From Gammaproteobacteria bacterium HGW-Gammaproteobacteria-2 (GTDB lineage Bacteria > Pseudomonadota > Gammaproteobacteria > Xanthomonadales > Xanthomonadaceae), in assembly GCA_002840015.1 (NCBI GenBank), contig PGZE01000009.1:116667-164307 (forward strand): a stretch of DNA of 47,641 nucleotides, read 5' to 3'. The translations under genes and the position numbers were made by a program. This document shows, piece by piece, positions 39,113 through 47,641 of this stretch (position 1 is its first letter; every line of letters begins with the position of its first letter). The notes beneath the pieces were generated by a model, which did no database searches, had not been told where the DNA came from, and saw only the letters and a program-made list of their open reading frames with translations.

Positions 39113-40656
39113 GATGTTCGCTCCTTCGCGAGGTCGTTCGATAATTGCCAGAGGTGCAATACCGCGTAGGCGCGCCACGGCCGCCATGCTTGCGAGCGTG
39201 CTTCGCAGTCGCGCTCGCTGATCGCGCTGCTGTTGCCGAGCACCTGGCGCAGAATCAGATCGCCGGACGGGAACGCATCGGGATGGCCGAGCGCACGCAT
39301 CGCCACGTAGTGCGCCGTCCACGCGCCGATGCCGGGCAGGGCACACAGGCGCGCGACGAATTCATCGAGGCGTTGTCCGGCGGAGAAATTCACCACGCCG
39401 TCGGCCACCGCCGCCGCCAACGCGCGCAGGCTGGCGGCACGTGCGCGTGGCAGGCCGATGCTTTCCAGCGGCGCCTCGCGCAGTGCTTCGGGTGCGGGGA
39501 ACAGGCGATCGAAGCCTTCGCCAGACGACGTGCATGGCGTACCGAACGTGCGCAGCAAACGCCCGGCCAGCGTGGTGGCGCCGGCCACACTGATCTGCTG
39601 GCCGAGAATCGCGCGCACCGCGATCTCGAAACCATCCCAGCCGCCGGGTACGCGCAGGCCGGGGCGTTGCGCGATGCCGCGCGCCAGCAGCGGCTCGCCG
39701 GCGAAAGCCCGATGCACCGGCGCCAGATCGGCGTCGAGGTCGAACAGCCGACGCACGCGGCGCACCAGATCGGGTATCGCGCGTGGGTCGGCGCCATCGA
39801 TTTGCAGATGCAACTCGGGCTGCTGTGGATCGGCCGTCACGCGCAGCCGCACGGGTGCGTACACGGTGCCAGCAAGGCGCTGATAGCTGTCGGCAGCGAC
39901 CCGCTCCAGCCCCGGCATCGCGCGTTTGCCGAGGAAGTTCAGCATCGCCGCAAAGTCGAACGGCGGTCGGTAGCACAGGCGCAAGGTCAGGCCGTTGCCC
40001 ACCGGTTGGCGCCGGGCGCGGCGGATTTGCGTTGGCGCCAGGCCACAACCCTGCTGAAACGCGGCGTTGAAACGGCGCACGCTGTGAAAGCCCGATGCCA
40101 GCGCGATCTGGGTTGCCGGCAGATCGGTTTCGCTGAGCAATTGCTTCGCCAGCAGCAGACGCCGGGTGGTGTGCAGTGCCAGCGGCGCCACGCCCATCGA
40201 ATCCACGAACAATCGTCGCAGTTGCCGCGCGCTCACGCCCAGACACGCCGCCAGATCATCTACCGAACCATCCTGCAGGGCGCCATCGGCAATCATCGCC
40301 AGCGCCCGATCCAGCAAGGCATCGCCGAGCCGGTGCGCCATCGATCCCGGTGCCAGTTCCGGGCGGCAGCGCAGGCACGGCCGGAATCCCGCCGCCGCCG
40401 CCGCTGCCGCAGTCGCGAAGTAACGGATGTTGCGACGCTTCGGCGCCGGCGCCGGACACACCGGCCGGCAGTAGATGCCGGTGCTGGTCACGCCGGTAAA
40501 GAACAACCCATCGAAACGCGCGTCGCGCGCTTCGCGGGCACGGTCGCAGATTTCCGATGCGGGCAGGGTGTTGCCATGGCAATGAGCAACTGCGTCGCTG
40601 CGCGATGCGCCCGCTCCCTCTAGGAGCGCACCCTGTGCGCGACCGGAAGCTTTCAA
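39109..40656 (-). CDS. alkA: Ada regulatory domain-AlkA fusion (3-methyladenine DNA glycosylase II)
   Basis: Excises alkylated bases and probably senses methylation damage. In order: an Ada-type zinc/methyl-acceptor domain (DARFDGLFFTGVTSTGIYCR, PVC ... FRPCLRCRPE, four Cys), an AraC helix-turn-helix (LGVSARQLRRLFVDSMGVAP, LATQIALASGFHSVRRFNAAF-type helix), an AlkA N-terminal domain, and an HhH-GPD glycosylase (LCALPGIGAWTAHYVAMRAL with the catalytic Asp in PSGDLILRQ). The start is uncertain. The family begins near LPASEICDRARE (40570), but no in-frame ATG, GTG or TTG lies there; the nearest are TTG 40656 and GTG 40665, inside or beside a REP-like element. The end overlaps ogt. Confidence 0.88.
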   Translation of the reverse strand: MKASGRAQGALLEGAGASRSDAVAHCHGNTLPASEICDRAREARDARFDGLFFTGVTSTGIYCRPVCPAPAPKRRNIRYFATAAAAAAAGFRPCLRCRPELAPGSMAHRLGDALLDRALAMIADGALQDGSVDDLAACLGVSARQLRRLFVDSMGVAPLALHTTRRLLLAKQLLSETDLPATQIALASGFHSVRRFNAAFQQGCGLAPTQIRRARRQPVGNGLTLRLCYRPPFDFAAMLNFLGKRAMPGLERVAADSYQRLAGTVYAPVRLRVTADPQQPELHLQIDGADPRAIPDLVRRVRRLFDLDADLAPVHRAFAGEPLLARGIAQRPGLRVPGGWDGFEIAVRAILGQQISVAGATTLAGRLLRTFGTPCTSSGEGFDRLFPAPEALREAPLESIGLPRARAASLRALAAAVADGVVNFSAGQRLDEFVARLCALPGIGAWTAHYVAMRALGHPDAFPSGDLILRQVLGNSSAISERDCEARSQAWRPWRAYAVLHLWQLSNDLAKERTS

Positions 40657-40721
40657 TCGGGGCACACGCAGGTCGTCAACAGAGCCTGTCCCGGACGTGA
40701 TCCGGGGGTGGGCTCCCACAG
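40621..40721. repeat. REP-like element (copy E) over the alkA start region
   Basis: Module one TAGGAGCGCACCCTGTGCGC at 40621-40640 and module two at about 40680-40721 (CCCGGA-CGTGA-TCCGGG, then TGGGCTCCCACA). It lies immediately upstream of the first conserved codons of the Ada/AlkA gene and provides the only in-frame start codons available. Confidence 0.6.
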
Positions 40722-40910
40722 TGACGTTCGCGGACTTGGTCTTCATCGTGGGAACAGTGTGCCACTGTCCACGGCGCATGACTGGCCGTTTTCGGACTAC
40801 GCAAGTCGCGACGTGGCGCAGCAAAGGCGTAGCGAACGGAGAGAGCGCTGTCGCGAAGCGACCGACATGGGTGTTTCCCGCTTTTGACTGCCCCGGCGCA
40901 CACGCTCACC

Positions 40911-40916
40911 TATAAT
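40911..40916 (+). promoter_or_regulatory. Putative -10 box of the hutU promoter
   Basis: A perfect TATAAT lies 24 bases before the hutU ATG. TTGACT at 40884-40889 is a good -35 match but the spacing is 21; CTGCCC at 40888-40893 has the right spacing (17) and a poor match. The transcript would have a very short leader. Confidence 0.5.
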
Positions 40917-40939
40917 CGCGGCATCCACTGGAGCCCGAC

Positions 40940-42610
40940 ATGACCCAGACATCCCGCCGCGACCCGACCCGTCAGATCCGCGCCCCGCGTGGCACCGAGT
41001 TGAGCTGCAAGAGCTGGCTGACCGAAGCGGTGTACCGGATGATCCAGAACAACCTGGATCCGGAAGTCGCCGAGAATCCGGCCGAGTTGGTGGTGTACGG
41101 CGGCATCGGCCGCGCTGCCCGCGACTGGGCGTGCTTCGATGCGATCCTCGCCAGCCTGCGCGAACTCGAGGACGACCAGACCCTGCTGGTGCAATCGGGC
41201 AAGCCGGTCGGCGTATTCCGTACCCATAGCGATGCGCCGCGCGTGTTGATCGCGAATTCCAACCTGGTGCCGCACTGGGCCACCTGGGAGCACTTCAACG
41301 AGCTCGATCAGAAAGGGCTGATGATGTACGGCCAGATGACGGCCGGCTCATGGATTTACATCGGCTCGCAGGGCATCGTGCAGGGCACCTACGAGACGTT
41401 CGTCGAAATGGGCCGGCAACACTACGCCGGCGACCTCAGCGGCAAGTGGATACTCACCGCCGGCCTCGGCGGCATGGGCGGCGCGCAGCCGCTCGCGGCC
41501 AGCCTTGCCGGTGCCTGTTCGCTCAACGTCGAATGCCAGCAGAGTCGCATCGACATGCGTCTACGCACCCGATACGTCGATGAGCAGGCCAACGATCTCG
41601 ACGATGCGCTCGGCCGCATCGCGCGCTACACCGCAGCCGGCGAAGCGCGTTCGATCGCGCTGCTCGGCAATGCCGCCGAAGTGCTGCCCGAACTGGTGCG
41701 CCGCGGCGTGCGCCCGGATGCGGTCACCGATCAGACCTCCGCGCACGATCCCGTGCACGGCTATTTGCCGATGGGCTGGAGCGTCGAGCAATGGCTGGCC
41801 GCGCAAACCGCCGAGCCCGAGCGCGTGCGCGATGCCGCCAAGCAATCGATGCGCGTACACGTCGAGGCGATGCTCGCGTTTCAGCGCATGGGCGTGCCGA
41901 CCTTCGATTACGGCAACAACATCCGGCAGATGGCGTTCGATGTCGGCTGTGCCGATGCCTTCGACTTCCCCGGTTTCGTACCGGCCTACGTGCGGCCGCT
42001 GTTCTGTCGCGGCATCGGCCCGTTCCGCTGGGTCGCGCTCAGCGGCGATCCCGAGGACATCGCCAAAACCGATGCCAAGGTCAAGGAGCTGATCCCGGAT
42101 AACCCGGCGCTGCATCGCTGGCTCGACATGGCCGGCCAGCGCATCGCTGTGCAGGGCTTGCCGGCACGGATCTGCTGGGTCGGCCTCGGCGATCGTCATC
42201 GCCTTGGCCTGGCGTTCAACGCCATGGTGCGCAACGGCGAACTGAAGGCGCCGATCGTGATCGGCCGCGATCACCTCGATTCGGGCTCGGTCGCCAGCCC
42301 CAACCGCGAGACCGAAGCCATGCGCGACGGCTCCGATGCGGTGTCCGACTGGCCCCTGCTCAACGCGCTTTTGAACACCGCCAGCGGCGCCACCTGGGTC
42401 AGCTTCCATCACGGCGGCGGTGTCGGCATGGGCTACAGCCAGCATGCCGGCGTGGTGATCGTTTGCGACGGCAGCGAAGCCGCCGACGCCCGCCTCGCCC
42501 GTGTGCTGTGGAACGACCCCGGCAGCGGCGTCATGCGCCACGCCGACGCCGGCTATGACATCGCCATCGAGTGCGCGCGCGAGAAGGGATTGCAGTTGCC
42601 GATGGTGTGA
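40940..42610 (+). CDS. hutU: Urocanate hydratase
   Basis: Second step of histidine breakdown: urocanate + water to imidazolonepropionate, using tightly bound NAD, in the cytosol. 556 residues, the full family length. [34 protein letters not shown] (NAD binding), [46 protein letters not shown] with the active-site Cys, and [17 protein letters not shown] are all present. GGAG (40931-40934) precedes ATG 40940. No hutH, hutI or hutG lies beside it. Its 3' end overlaps that of the convergent M28 gene by 58 bases. Confidence 0.96.
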   Translation: MTQTSRRDPTRQIRAPRGTELSCKSWLTEAVYRMIQNNLDPEVAENPAELVVYGGIGRAARDWACFDAILASLRELEDDQTLLVQSGKPVGVFRTHSDAPRVLIANSNLVPHWATWEHFNELDQKGLMMYGQMTAGSWIYIGSQGIVQGTYETFVEMGRQHYAGDLSGKWILTAGLGGMGGAQPLAASLAGACSLNVECQQSRIDMRLRTRYVDEQANDLDDALGRIARYTAAGEARSIALLGNAAEVLPELVRRGVRPDAVTDQTSAHDPVHGYLPMGWSVEQWLAAQTAEPERVRDAAKQSMRVHVEAMLAFQRMGVPTFDYGNNIRQMAFDVGCADAFDFPGFVPAYVRPLFCRGIGPFRWVALSGDPEDIAKTDAKVKELIPDNPALHRWLDMAGQRIAVQGLPARICWVGLGDRHRLGLAFNAMVRNGELKAPIVIGRDHLDSGSVASPNRETEAMRDGSDAVSDWPLLNALLNTASGATWVSFHHGGGVGMGYSQHAGVVIVCDGSEAADARLARVLWNDPGSGVMRHADAGYDIAIECAREKGLQLPMV

Positions 42611-44133
42611 GCCGCAAAAGTAGGCATCCCTGCCGTCGCAACGCGTCCAACGCAGGTTGGATCAAGCGCCACCGGCGCGGATCCGACATCGTCCGTTCCG
42701 GTCATGCTCGCTTCGGACATGTCGGCTCCAGCCCTTCGGGCTTTGAGCCGACCTACGAAGGCATCGCGTAGGGGATAACTCGCCACGCTGACGTTGCCAT
42801 CGGTATCAACGGCCTGCACGCCGAAGAAGACGTTGTCCTTGGACACGCCCTTGACCCGGTATTCGGTGACGTTGCCAGCCCATTGGCTGTGTTGCCAGAC
42901 CGGGCTGGTGGTGTCGCGCCAGACGATGCGGTAGCCGGCCAGATCCGCCTCGGCGTTGGCGTCCCAGACCAGTTGTGTGTCGTTTTCCAGTTGCGCAACC
43001 TTGACCCGCACGTTGGCCGGCGCCGCCGGTGCCAACGCCAGGGTTGCCAGCGCGGCGGCATTTACCCGGGCCACTTGCGCGGTGTATTCGGGATCGGTGA
43101 ATTCAGGCAAATCGCCCATCTGCACGCCGTTCTCGGTGCGCAGGTCCTGGTGCTGGTGGCGGTAATCCTCGTTCGGCTCGGTGAAGCGCAGCGCCGCATA
43201 GCCGCGTTCCAGAAACGGGATGTGATCGCCGCCGCGCAGGTAGCGATCGCGGCGCTGGATGATATTGACGGTGAAGCCCGGCACATAGCGCTCGCCCATT
43301 TCCTTGACGTGGCGGGCGAGCTGGCGCGAGAGCGAGTCGCTTTCGCCGCCGGTGGCGAGCAGGGTGCGCAGCGGGTCGGTCATTTCCTTGACTGCCGGAA
43401 TGCCCTCGGCGAACAGGCGCACGTGGCTGTTGTCGATGCGGCCGTCCTCGGCACGCGAGCTGCCGATGATGTCGTTGGTGAACATGCCGGCGATGTCGAG
43501 GTTCTTTTCTTGCGCCTGCTGCGCCCAGTGGGTGGCACCGAACAGGCCCTGTTCCTCGGCGGCGACCGCCATGAACACCAGCGTCGCGTCGAAACGGTGT
43601 TGCGCCATTACGCAGGCCAGTTCCATCACTGCGGCGGTGCCGGAGGCATCGTCATCGGCGCCGGGCGCGGCCGAGGTGGCATCCATCACATCGCTGACCC
43701 GCGAATCATAGTGGCCACTGACCACGTAAATGCGATCCGGCGACTGTGTGCCTTTCAGGGTGGCGACCACGTTGACGATCTCGGTGTCGCGGCTCAGACG
43801 GCCGCCGGCCGGTTGCACATAGCCGTCGAACTGCACATCGAGTTTGCCGGCGCCGCAGCGTTCCAGCTCAGCCTTGATCCAGCGCCGTGCAGCACCGATA
43901 CCGGTGCTGTCCGATGTGGTGTCGGATAGCGTGTGACGGGTATGGAAGCTGACCAGCTTGCGGATAGTGGCATCGATGCGTGCCGGCGAAATGGCGCCAA
44001 CGATCCGGGTGACTTGCGGCTGGTCGGCGGCAATCCTGGGGTCGATCACCGCATCGGTTGCCTGGGTGGTGCCGGCCGCGAGCATGCCGGCGGCAAAGCC
44101 GGTGAGTGCGGCGATAGAGCGGAATGTGCGCAT
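42553..44133 (-). CDS. Secreted M28-family zinc aminopeptidase
   Basis: 526 residues, signal peptide at about 1-26 ([20 protein letters not shown]). The M28 zinc site is visible: H141 and D143 in [10 protein letters not shown]160-D161 in [13 protein letters not shown] and E193-E194 in [15 protein letters not shown] fibronectin-type III-like domain follows at about 380-465 ([20 protein letters not shown]). After SYPLRDA (codons ending near 42757) about 60 residues are encoded largely by a REP-like hairpin and downstream sequence, so the natural C-terminus was probably shorter. ATG 44133 follows CGGGA; the upstream open frame to 44274 is not used. It hydrolyses peptides outside the cytoplasm. 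Confidence 0.9.
   Translation of the reverse strand: MRTFRSIAALTGFAAGMLAAGTTQATDAVIDPRIAADQPQVTRIVGAISPARIDATIRKLVSFHTRHTLSDTTSDSTGIGAARRWIKAELERCGAGKLDVQFDGYVQPAGGRLSRDTEIVNVVATLKGTQSPDRIYVVSGHYDSRVSDVMDATSAAPGADDDASGTAAVMELACVMAQHRFDATLVFMAVAAEEQGLFGATHWAQQAQEKNLDIAGMFTNDIIGSSRAEDGRIDNSHVRLFAEGIPAVKEMTDPLRTLLATGGESDSLSRQLARHVKEMGERYVPGFTVNIIQRRDRYLRGGDHIPFLERGYAALRFTEPNEDYRHQHQDLRTENGVQMGDLPEFTDPEYTAQVARVNAAALATLALAPAAPANVRVKVAQLENDTQLVWDANAEADLAGYRIVWRDTTSPVWQHSQWAGNVTEYRVKGVSKDNVFFGVQAVDTDGNVSVASYPLRDAFVGRLKARRAGADMSEASMTGTDDVGSAPVALDPTCVGRVATAGMPTFAAHTIGNCNPFSRAHSMAMS
42721..42755. repeat. REP-like nested hairpin inside the M28 gene's 3' end
   Basis: GTCGGCTC (42721-42728) pairs with GAGCCGAC (42745-42752), enclosing a second stem AGCCC-TTC-GGGCT (42730-42742); ACCTAC follows. 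On the minus strand it reads GTAGGTCGGCTC..., the classic REP layout. It is read through by the M28 frame. Confidence 0.6.
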
Positions 44134-44279
44134 GGTGGTTCCCGTTGGGTGCGATGAATGGTGATACATCTCGGTCAGGTGAGCTGCTCTGTCTGCTTGC
44201 GAAGGAGGCGGCACGACGCGGCGGATGCGTGTTCGGACCAATGCAACCGCAGAGCACCCGTGCCGAACCCTCACCCCAA

Positions 44280-44302
44280 CCCCTCTCCCGATGGGAGAGG
44301 GG
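44280..44302. terminator. Hairpin between the fusion gene and the M28 gene
   Basis: CCCCTCTCCC-GAT-GGGAGAGGGG, a 10-bp perfect stem with a 3-base loop, preceded by CCCTCACCCCAA. It lies 33 bases beyond the stop of the minus-strand fusion gene (44335). The same general repeat is common between genes in proteobacteria. No U-tract follows, so the terminator role is probable rather than certain. Confidence 0.5.
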
Positions 44303-44334
44303 CTTCAACCGCCGAGCTTACGGCAAGTACGGCG

Positions 44335-46947
44335 TCACGGCTTGGGCAGAAACTCGCGGACATCGAGCAGGCGGATGTCGTCGCGTTGTCGCAGTTGTTC
44401 AAGCAGCCAGTACTTGTGAGCGGCGCCAAAGGTGATCAGGATGCGCTCACCGCGATGGCGGCGGATGGCCGCGTCGATCAAGCGATAGTGCGCGACGTTG
44501 ATGTTGGTCCAGCCGCCGGGGCCGATCACATCGTTGAGATAGTCGTTGTAGGGCGTCAGCGCGATTTTGGTCAGGCGATCATATTCATCGGAATGGATCA
44601 CACGCGGGTCGTCGGAATCGGCCACGTGTTGCGGGTCCTGCGCTTGAGCGGCCTTGATCGCAGCCTGATACGCAGCATTGCGCTCGGCAAACGCCGGGTC
44701 GTGTTCGAACACATGGATGCGTGCCTCGCGCAGATCGCTCATTTCCTGGGTCCATGCCGCGCCCGGTTCCACCGCAAAGCCCATGCGCACTTTCAGCGGC
44801 AGCAGCACGTCGGTGTATTCGGGAAAACGCAGCATGCGGGGGTCTTCGATCACGCCGCGTTCGGCGTAATCGCTCCAGATGCGCGGCCAGCGATCGGGCG
44901 CGATTTCGGCAATCACCACGTCCGGGCGGTAGCGCGCGATGGTTTCGCGCACGGCCTCCAGACCCCACGTCGTGCTCTTGCGATGGTCGCCGTGGATCAT
45001 CCCGAGCACGGCGACTTCGGTGACAGCGGGTGCGGTGGTGGCATCCGGTGCCGCCTCGCGCCAGGCACGCGGGATTGCGATGACATCAAGCGTGTGCGAA
45101 CCCTCGCACGACACCCACAGGGTTTCGCCGGATGGATGCACCGCCATCACGATGGGAATCTCGCCGGTCGGGATCCGCGCGATCACGCGTCTTTCCGGCA
45201 ACGCGATCACCGAGACATCGTGGCTGGCGGTGTTGTTGACGAAAGCGAGGCGGCCATTCGGCGCCAGTACCACCGAGAACGGCGACGCGCCGATGCCGTC
45301 GGTCAGCGATCCCACCACGGTTTTCGAGGCGGTGTTGATGAAAGCGATGCGGTTTTCACCGCGCACCGCCACCGCGTATTCGCTATCGCCCGGCAGCACG
45401 TCACCACCGCTGGGTTTGGCGCCGACCGCGACGGTGGCGCGCAGCGTGCCGTTCCACAGGTCGATCACGCTGACCGAGCCATCGTCGTAGTTCGGCACGA
45501 ACGCAAGCCGGCCATCGGCAGTGGCTGCCGGCGGAAACGGCCGCGTGCCGGTGGCGAATGAGGCGATCGGCGCGAGGGAATCACGCGCGAACCGCAGCAG
45601 CGTGTTCGTGCGCTCCACCGACGCCAGCAACGAACCATCGGGCAGCGGGCCGCTGAACAATGACGTGCCGATGCCGCTGGGCAGCGTCGCCAGCAGTGTC
45701 GCCTCGTTCCAGCTTCGATGCTCGATCGCATTGGAACCGAAACGGGTAACCAGCAATTCGTCGGTTGTCAGTGCATGCACGCCGAGCGGGGCATCGGCGA
45801 CCGCCATCGTGCCGGCCGGCGTCAGCGACGCCACGTCCACCCGCGCAATGCGGTCATCGCCGGCAATCGCCACATAGGCCCAGCGGCCATCCGGCGAGAA
45901 CGCGATCTGGTGCGGGTTCTTGCCCAACGCGAGCCGGCGCAGCCGGCGAAAGCCATTGTCATCGCCGGGCTGGGCCGGCTGCTCGCGAATCTGCGCCGCC
46001 GCAGCGCGCAGGTTGTCGGCAAACGTGGCCTGGTATTGCGGAAACTGGCGGAAGTCCTTGAATGCATCGAGCGCGGCCGGCAGGGTGTCGCCGATGGCGC
46101 TGCCTTGCGCCACGGCGGTGCGGGCGCTGTCGTACACCGCACGCACGTAGTCGCGATAACGCGCCAGACCGGCCTTGTCGCTGAGCTCGAAATGGCCGGG
46201 AATCACCCGTTTGATCGGCAGTGCCAGCAGTCGGTCCAGGTTGTCGAGCAAGCCGATGACGCGGCCTTCCTTCATGTCCGGGCTGGAGCGATTGAGAAAC
46301 AGATCGCCGGTGACCAGCACCTGCTCGCTGGGCGAGTACACCAGCAGATCGCCGTCGGTATGCGCGATGCCCGGCGCCCACACCTTCACCAGGTGGCCGC
46401 CGAGGTCGAACTCGCGGCGTTCGCTGATCAGGGTGTCGGGCAGTCGGATCGCGCAATCGTGCAACGCGTCGCGTTCGGCGGGTTCGCTGGCCGGTTGCGC
46501 CATGGCGTGGCTGATCGCGGCGAGGTTTTCAGCGAGCGCGCGGCGGGTCGCCGGCGTTGCCGCCAGCGCGATGTCGGGTTCGGCAAGGCAGGCGATGCCC
46601 AGCGCGTGATCGGGGTGCCAATGGCTCATGACCACGGTGCGGATCGGCCGGTCGGTGATGGCGCGGGCGCCGGCGAGAAAGCGCTGCGCGATGGCCGGCG
46701 TCAAACCGGGATCGACCACCAGTGCTTCCTTGTTGCCGATGAACAGAGCGCCGTTGGCCGAGCGTTCGTCCTGCGCCACAAATGCCCACACCCGAGCACT
46801 GATTTTTTCGAAACCCGCTGGTGGCACCGGCGCCGCGCGTGACACTGGGGCGAACGCAACCAACGCGCAAGCGGCAGCGCTGAGCAAGCGCAGCAGATGC
46901 CGGCGAAGCGGCCGGTGCGCAGCAACGACATCACTGAATGCGGACAT
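44335..46947 (-). CDS. Secreted MBL-fold / YVTN propeller / EreA-TraB-ChaN-like fusion protein
   Basis: 870 residues in three parts after a signal peptide (about 1-38). (1) A metallo-beta-lactamase fold at about 45-300 with the full dinuclear set: H109-x-H111-x-D113-H114 in SHWHPDHALG, H196 in GIAHTDGD, D215 in LVTGDLFLN and H252 in IPGHFE. (2) A YVTN-type beta-propeller at about 340-627, with repeats like NPHQIAFSPDGRWAYVAIAG, SPFSVVLAPNGRLAFVNNTA and VMAVHPSGETLWVSCEGSHT. (3) A C-terminal domain at about 643-870 beginning VAVLGMIHGDH, then RPDVVIAEIAPDRW and FGAAHKYWLLEQL, resembling the EreA/TraB/ChaN/GumN superfamily (also DUF5694). Substrate unknown. ATG 46947 follows AAGGAG at ideal spacing; the upstream extension to 47193 is rejected. 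Confidence 0.8.
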   Translation of the reverse strand: MSAFSDVVAAHRPLRRHLLRLLSAAACALVAFAPVSRAAPVPPAGFEKISARVWAFVAQDERSANGALFIGNKEALVVDPGLTPAIAQRFLAGARAITDRPIRTVVMSHWHPDHALGIACLAEPDIALAATPATRRALAENLAAISHAMAQPASEPAERDALHDCAIRLPDTLISERREFDLGGHLVKVWAPGIAHTDGDLLVYSPSEQVLVTGDLFLNRSSPDMKEGRVIGLLDNLDRLLALPIKRVIPGHFELSDKAGLARYRDYVRAVYDSARTAVAQGSAIGDTLPAALDAFKDFRQFPQYQATFADNLRAAAAQIREQPAQPGDDNGFRRLRRLALGKNPHQIAFSPDGRWAYVAIAGDDRIARVDVASLTPAGTMAVADAPLGVHALTTDELLVTRFGSNAIEHRSWNEATLLATLPSGIGTSLFSGPLPDGSLLASVERTNTLLRFARDSLAPIASFATGTRPFPPAATADGRLAFVPNYDDGSVSVIDLWNGTLRATVAVGAKPSGGDVLPGDSEYAVAVRGENRIAFINTASKTVVGSLTDGIGASPFSVVLAPNGRLAFVNNTASHDVSVIALPERRVIARIPTGEIPIVMAVHPSGETLWVSCEGSHTLDVIAIPRAWREAAPDATTAPAVTEVAVLGMIHGDHRKSTTWGLEAVRETIARYRPDVVIAEIAPDRWPRIWSDYAERGVIEDPRMLRFPEYTDVLLPLKVRMGFAVEPGAAWTQEMSDLREARIHVFEHDPAFAERNAAYQAAIKAAQAQDPQHVADSDDPRVIHSDEYDRLTKIALTPYNDYLNDVIGPGGWTNINVAHYRLIDAAIRRHRGERILITFGAAHKYWLLEQLRQRDDIRLLDVREFLPKP

Positions 46948-47150
46948 GGGTTTGCTCCTTCGTACGTTGGGCAAAGTGCGTCTGTGCGGAATCGATGGTA
47001 AACGATCATCGATTGATGGCATGCGTCGCGCGTGCTTGCTGCGCCTTGATTCGGGCAGTTGACGATTGCTGCGGCGCTGGTCAGGCTGGCGGGGCGGTGG
47101 CGCCGTTGCGCAGCGCGAAACTACGCTCGATCGACAAGGAGTGAGCTGAT
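46948..47150. other. Divergent promoter region
   Basis: About 200 bases between the minus-strand fusion gene and the plus-strand acylase. Ribosome binding sites for both are clear (AAGGAG on the minus strand; AAGGA at 47136-47140 on the plus strand). A palindromic ATCGATGG...ATCATCGATTGATGGC-like stretch near 46991-47021 could hold operator sites, but I see no firm motif. Confidence 0.4.
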
Positions 47151-47641
47151 ATGACATCCACAATTCAAGCGGGTTACCGGGTAGCGCGAGCACTGTGCTT
47201 GCTGGCGCTGCTTACATTGGGTGTCGAGTTTGCACAGGCGAGTGCGCCGAGTGCCGCCGAGCAGGCGCGCTGGCAACGTCAGGCGCAGGCCGTCACCATC
47301 ACCCGCGATGACTGGGGCATCGCCCACATACATGGCAGCAGTGATGCCGACGCCGTGTTCGGCATGATCTACGCGCAGGCCGAGGACGACTTCAACCGGG
47401 TCGAAAACAACTACCTGCTGGCGCTGGGGCGGATGGCCGAAGCCGAGGGCGAATCCGCGATCTGGCTCGACCTGCGACAGAAATTATTCATCGAACCGCG
47501 CGAACTGCAAAAGCTGTACGCGCAAAGCCCGGCCTGGCTGCAAGCATTGATGAATGCCTGGGCCGACGGGCTCAATTATTACCTTGCCAGCCACCCCGAG
47601 GTGCAGCCACGGGTGATCACCCGGTTCGAGCCGTGGATGGC
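47151..47641 (+). CDS. Penicillin acylase-family (S45) hydrolase, 5' end only
   Basis: Runs off the right edge after 163 codons. Signal peptide at about 1-31 (ARALCLLALLTLGVEFAQAS), then AVTITRDDWGIAHIHGSSDA, DAVFGMIYAQAEDDFNRVEN and LLALGRMAEAEGE, the N-terminal alpha-chain pattern of S45 Ntn-hydrolases. These hydrolyse amide bonds of beta-lactams, acyl-homoserine lactones or related acyl amides. The catalytic Ser at the start of the beta chain lies beyond the window, so neither substrate nor activity can be judged. AAGGA (47136-47140) precedes ATG 47151. Divergent from the fusion gene. Confidence 0.88.
   Translation, partial: MTSTIQAGYRVARALCLLALLTLGVEFAQASAPSAAEQARWQRQAQAVTITRDDWGIAHIHGSSDADAVFGMIYAQAEDDFNRVENNYLLALGRMAEAEGESAIWLDLRQKLFIEPRELQKLYAQSPAWLQALMNAWADGLNYYLASHPEVQPRVITRFEPWM

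Noticed and set aside
39145..40623. A 492-codon plus-strand open frame opposite the Ada/AlkA gene
   Set aside because: The minus strand encodes all Ada, HTH and HhH-GPD motifs; the plus frame is a mirror effect of GC-rich codon use.
44158..45561. A 467-codon plus-strand open frame opposite the fusion gene
   Set aside because: No family likeness and no ribosome binding site; the minus strand carries propeller and C-terminal domain motifs in the same stretch.

Overview
The window reads as chromosomal DNA of a GC-rich gammaproteobacterium, most likely of the order Lysobacterales (Xanthomonadales). I base this on gene content and order only: pyruvate kinase next to a class I fructose-bisphosphate aldolase, ponA divergent from pilMNOPQ, an Ada/AlkA fusion overlapping ogt, many secreted peptidases of the S9, M28 and S45 families, and REP-like intergenic palindromes. 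No rRNA, tRNA, CRISPR array, integrase or transposase was seen. Gene density is high and most start and stop codons overlap inside operons.

Layout. 0-2.9 kb: the 3' end of an unidentified gene, a secreted seven-repeat FG-GAP propeller protein and a CsgG-family protein. 3.0-7.4 kb: central carbon genes (pyk, class I fba, gltA) separated by REP-like elements. 7.4-10.6 kb (minus): penicillin-binding protein 1A followed by a conserved uncharacterised gene. 11.3-16.4 kb: the type IV pilus alignment and secretin operon pilMNOPQ. 16.7-23.9 kb: a MoxR-DUF58-DUF4381-VWA-VWA/TPR-BatD operon, a periplasmic and inner-membrane stress or assembly module. 24.2-27.0 kb: an AGCS amino-acid symporter and a DAACS dicarboxylate/glutamate-type symporter whose last transmembrane helix is out of frame. 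27.0-28.1 kb (minus): a Rec-HDOD response regulator split by a one-base frameshift. 28.5-32.5 kb: ssb, then the dTDP-L-rhamnose operon rfbBACD. 32.5-38.4 kb: two tandem paralogous S9 peptidases, convergent with a POT-family peptide transporter. 38.6-40.7 kb (minus): the alkylation-repair pair Ada/AlkA and ogt. 40.9-42.6 kb: hutU. 42.5-47.6 kb: a secreted M28 aminopeptidase, a large secreted three-domain fusion (metallo-beta-lactamase, YVTN-type propeller, EreA/TraB/ChaN-like domain) and the 5' end of a penicillin-acylase-family hydrolase.

How they fit together. The pilus operon, the cell-wall synthase, the Bat module and dTDP-rhamnose synthesis all serve the envelope. The S9, M28 and S45 hydrolases, the POT, AGCS and DAACS transporters, and urocanase suggest growth on peptides and amino acids. 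The most unusual items are the three-domain fusion at 44.3-46.9 kb, two independent frame breaks within 0.9 kb (26.91 and 27.77 kb), and REP-like elements that appear to have rewritten the ends of two coding sequences (the start of the Ada/AlkA gene and the C-terminus of the M28 peptidase).
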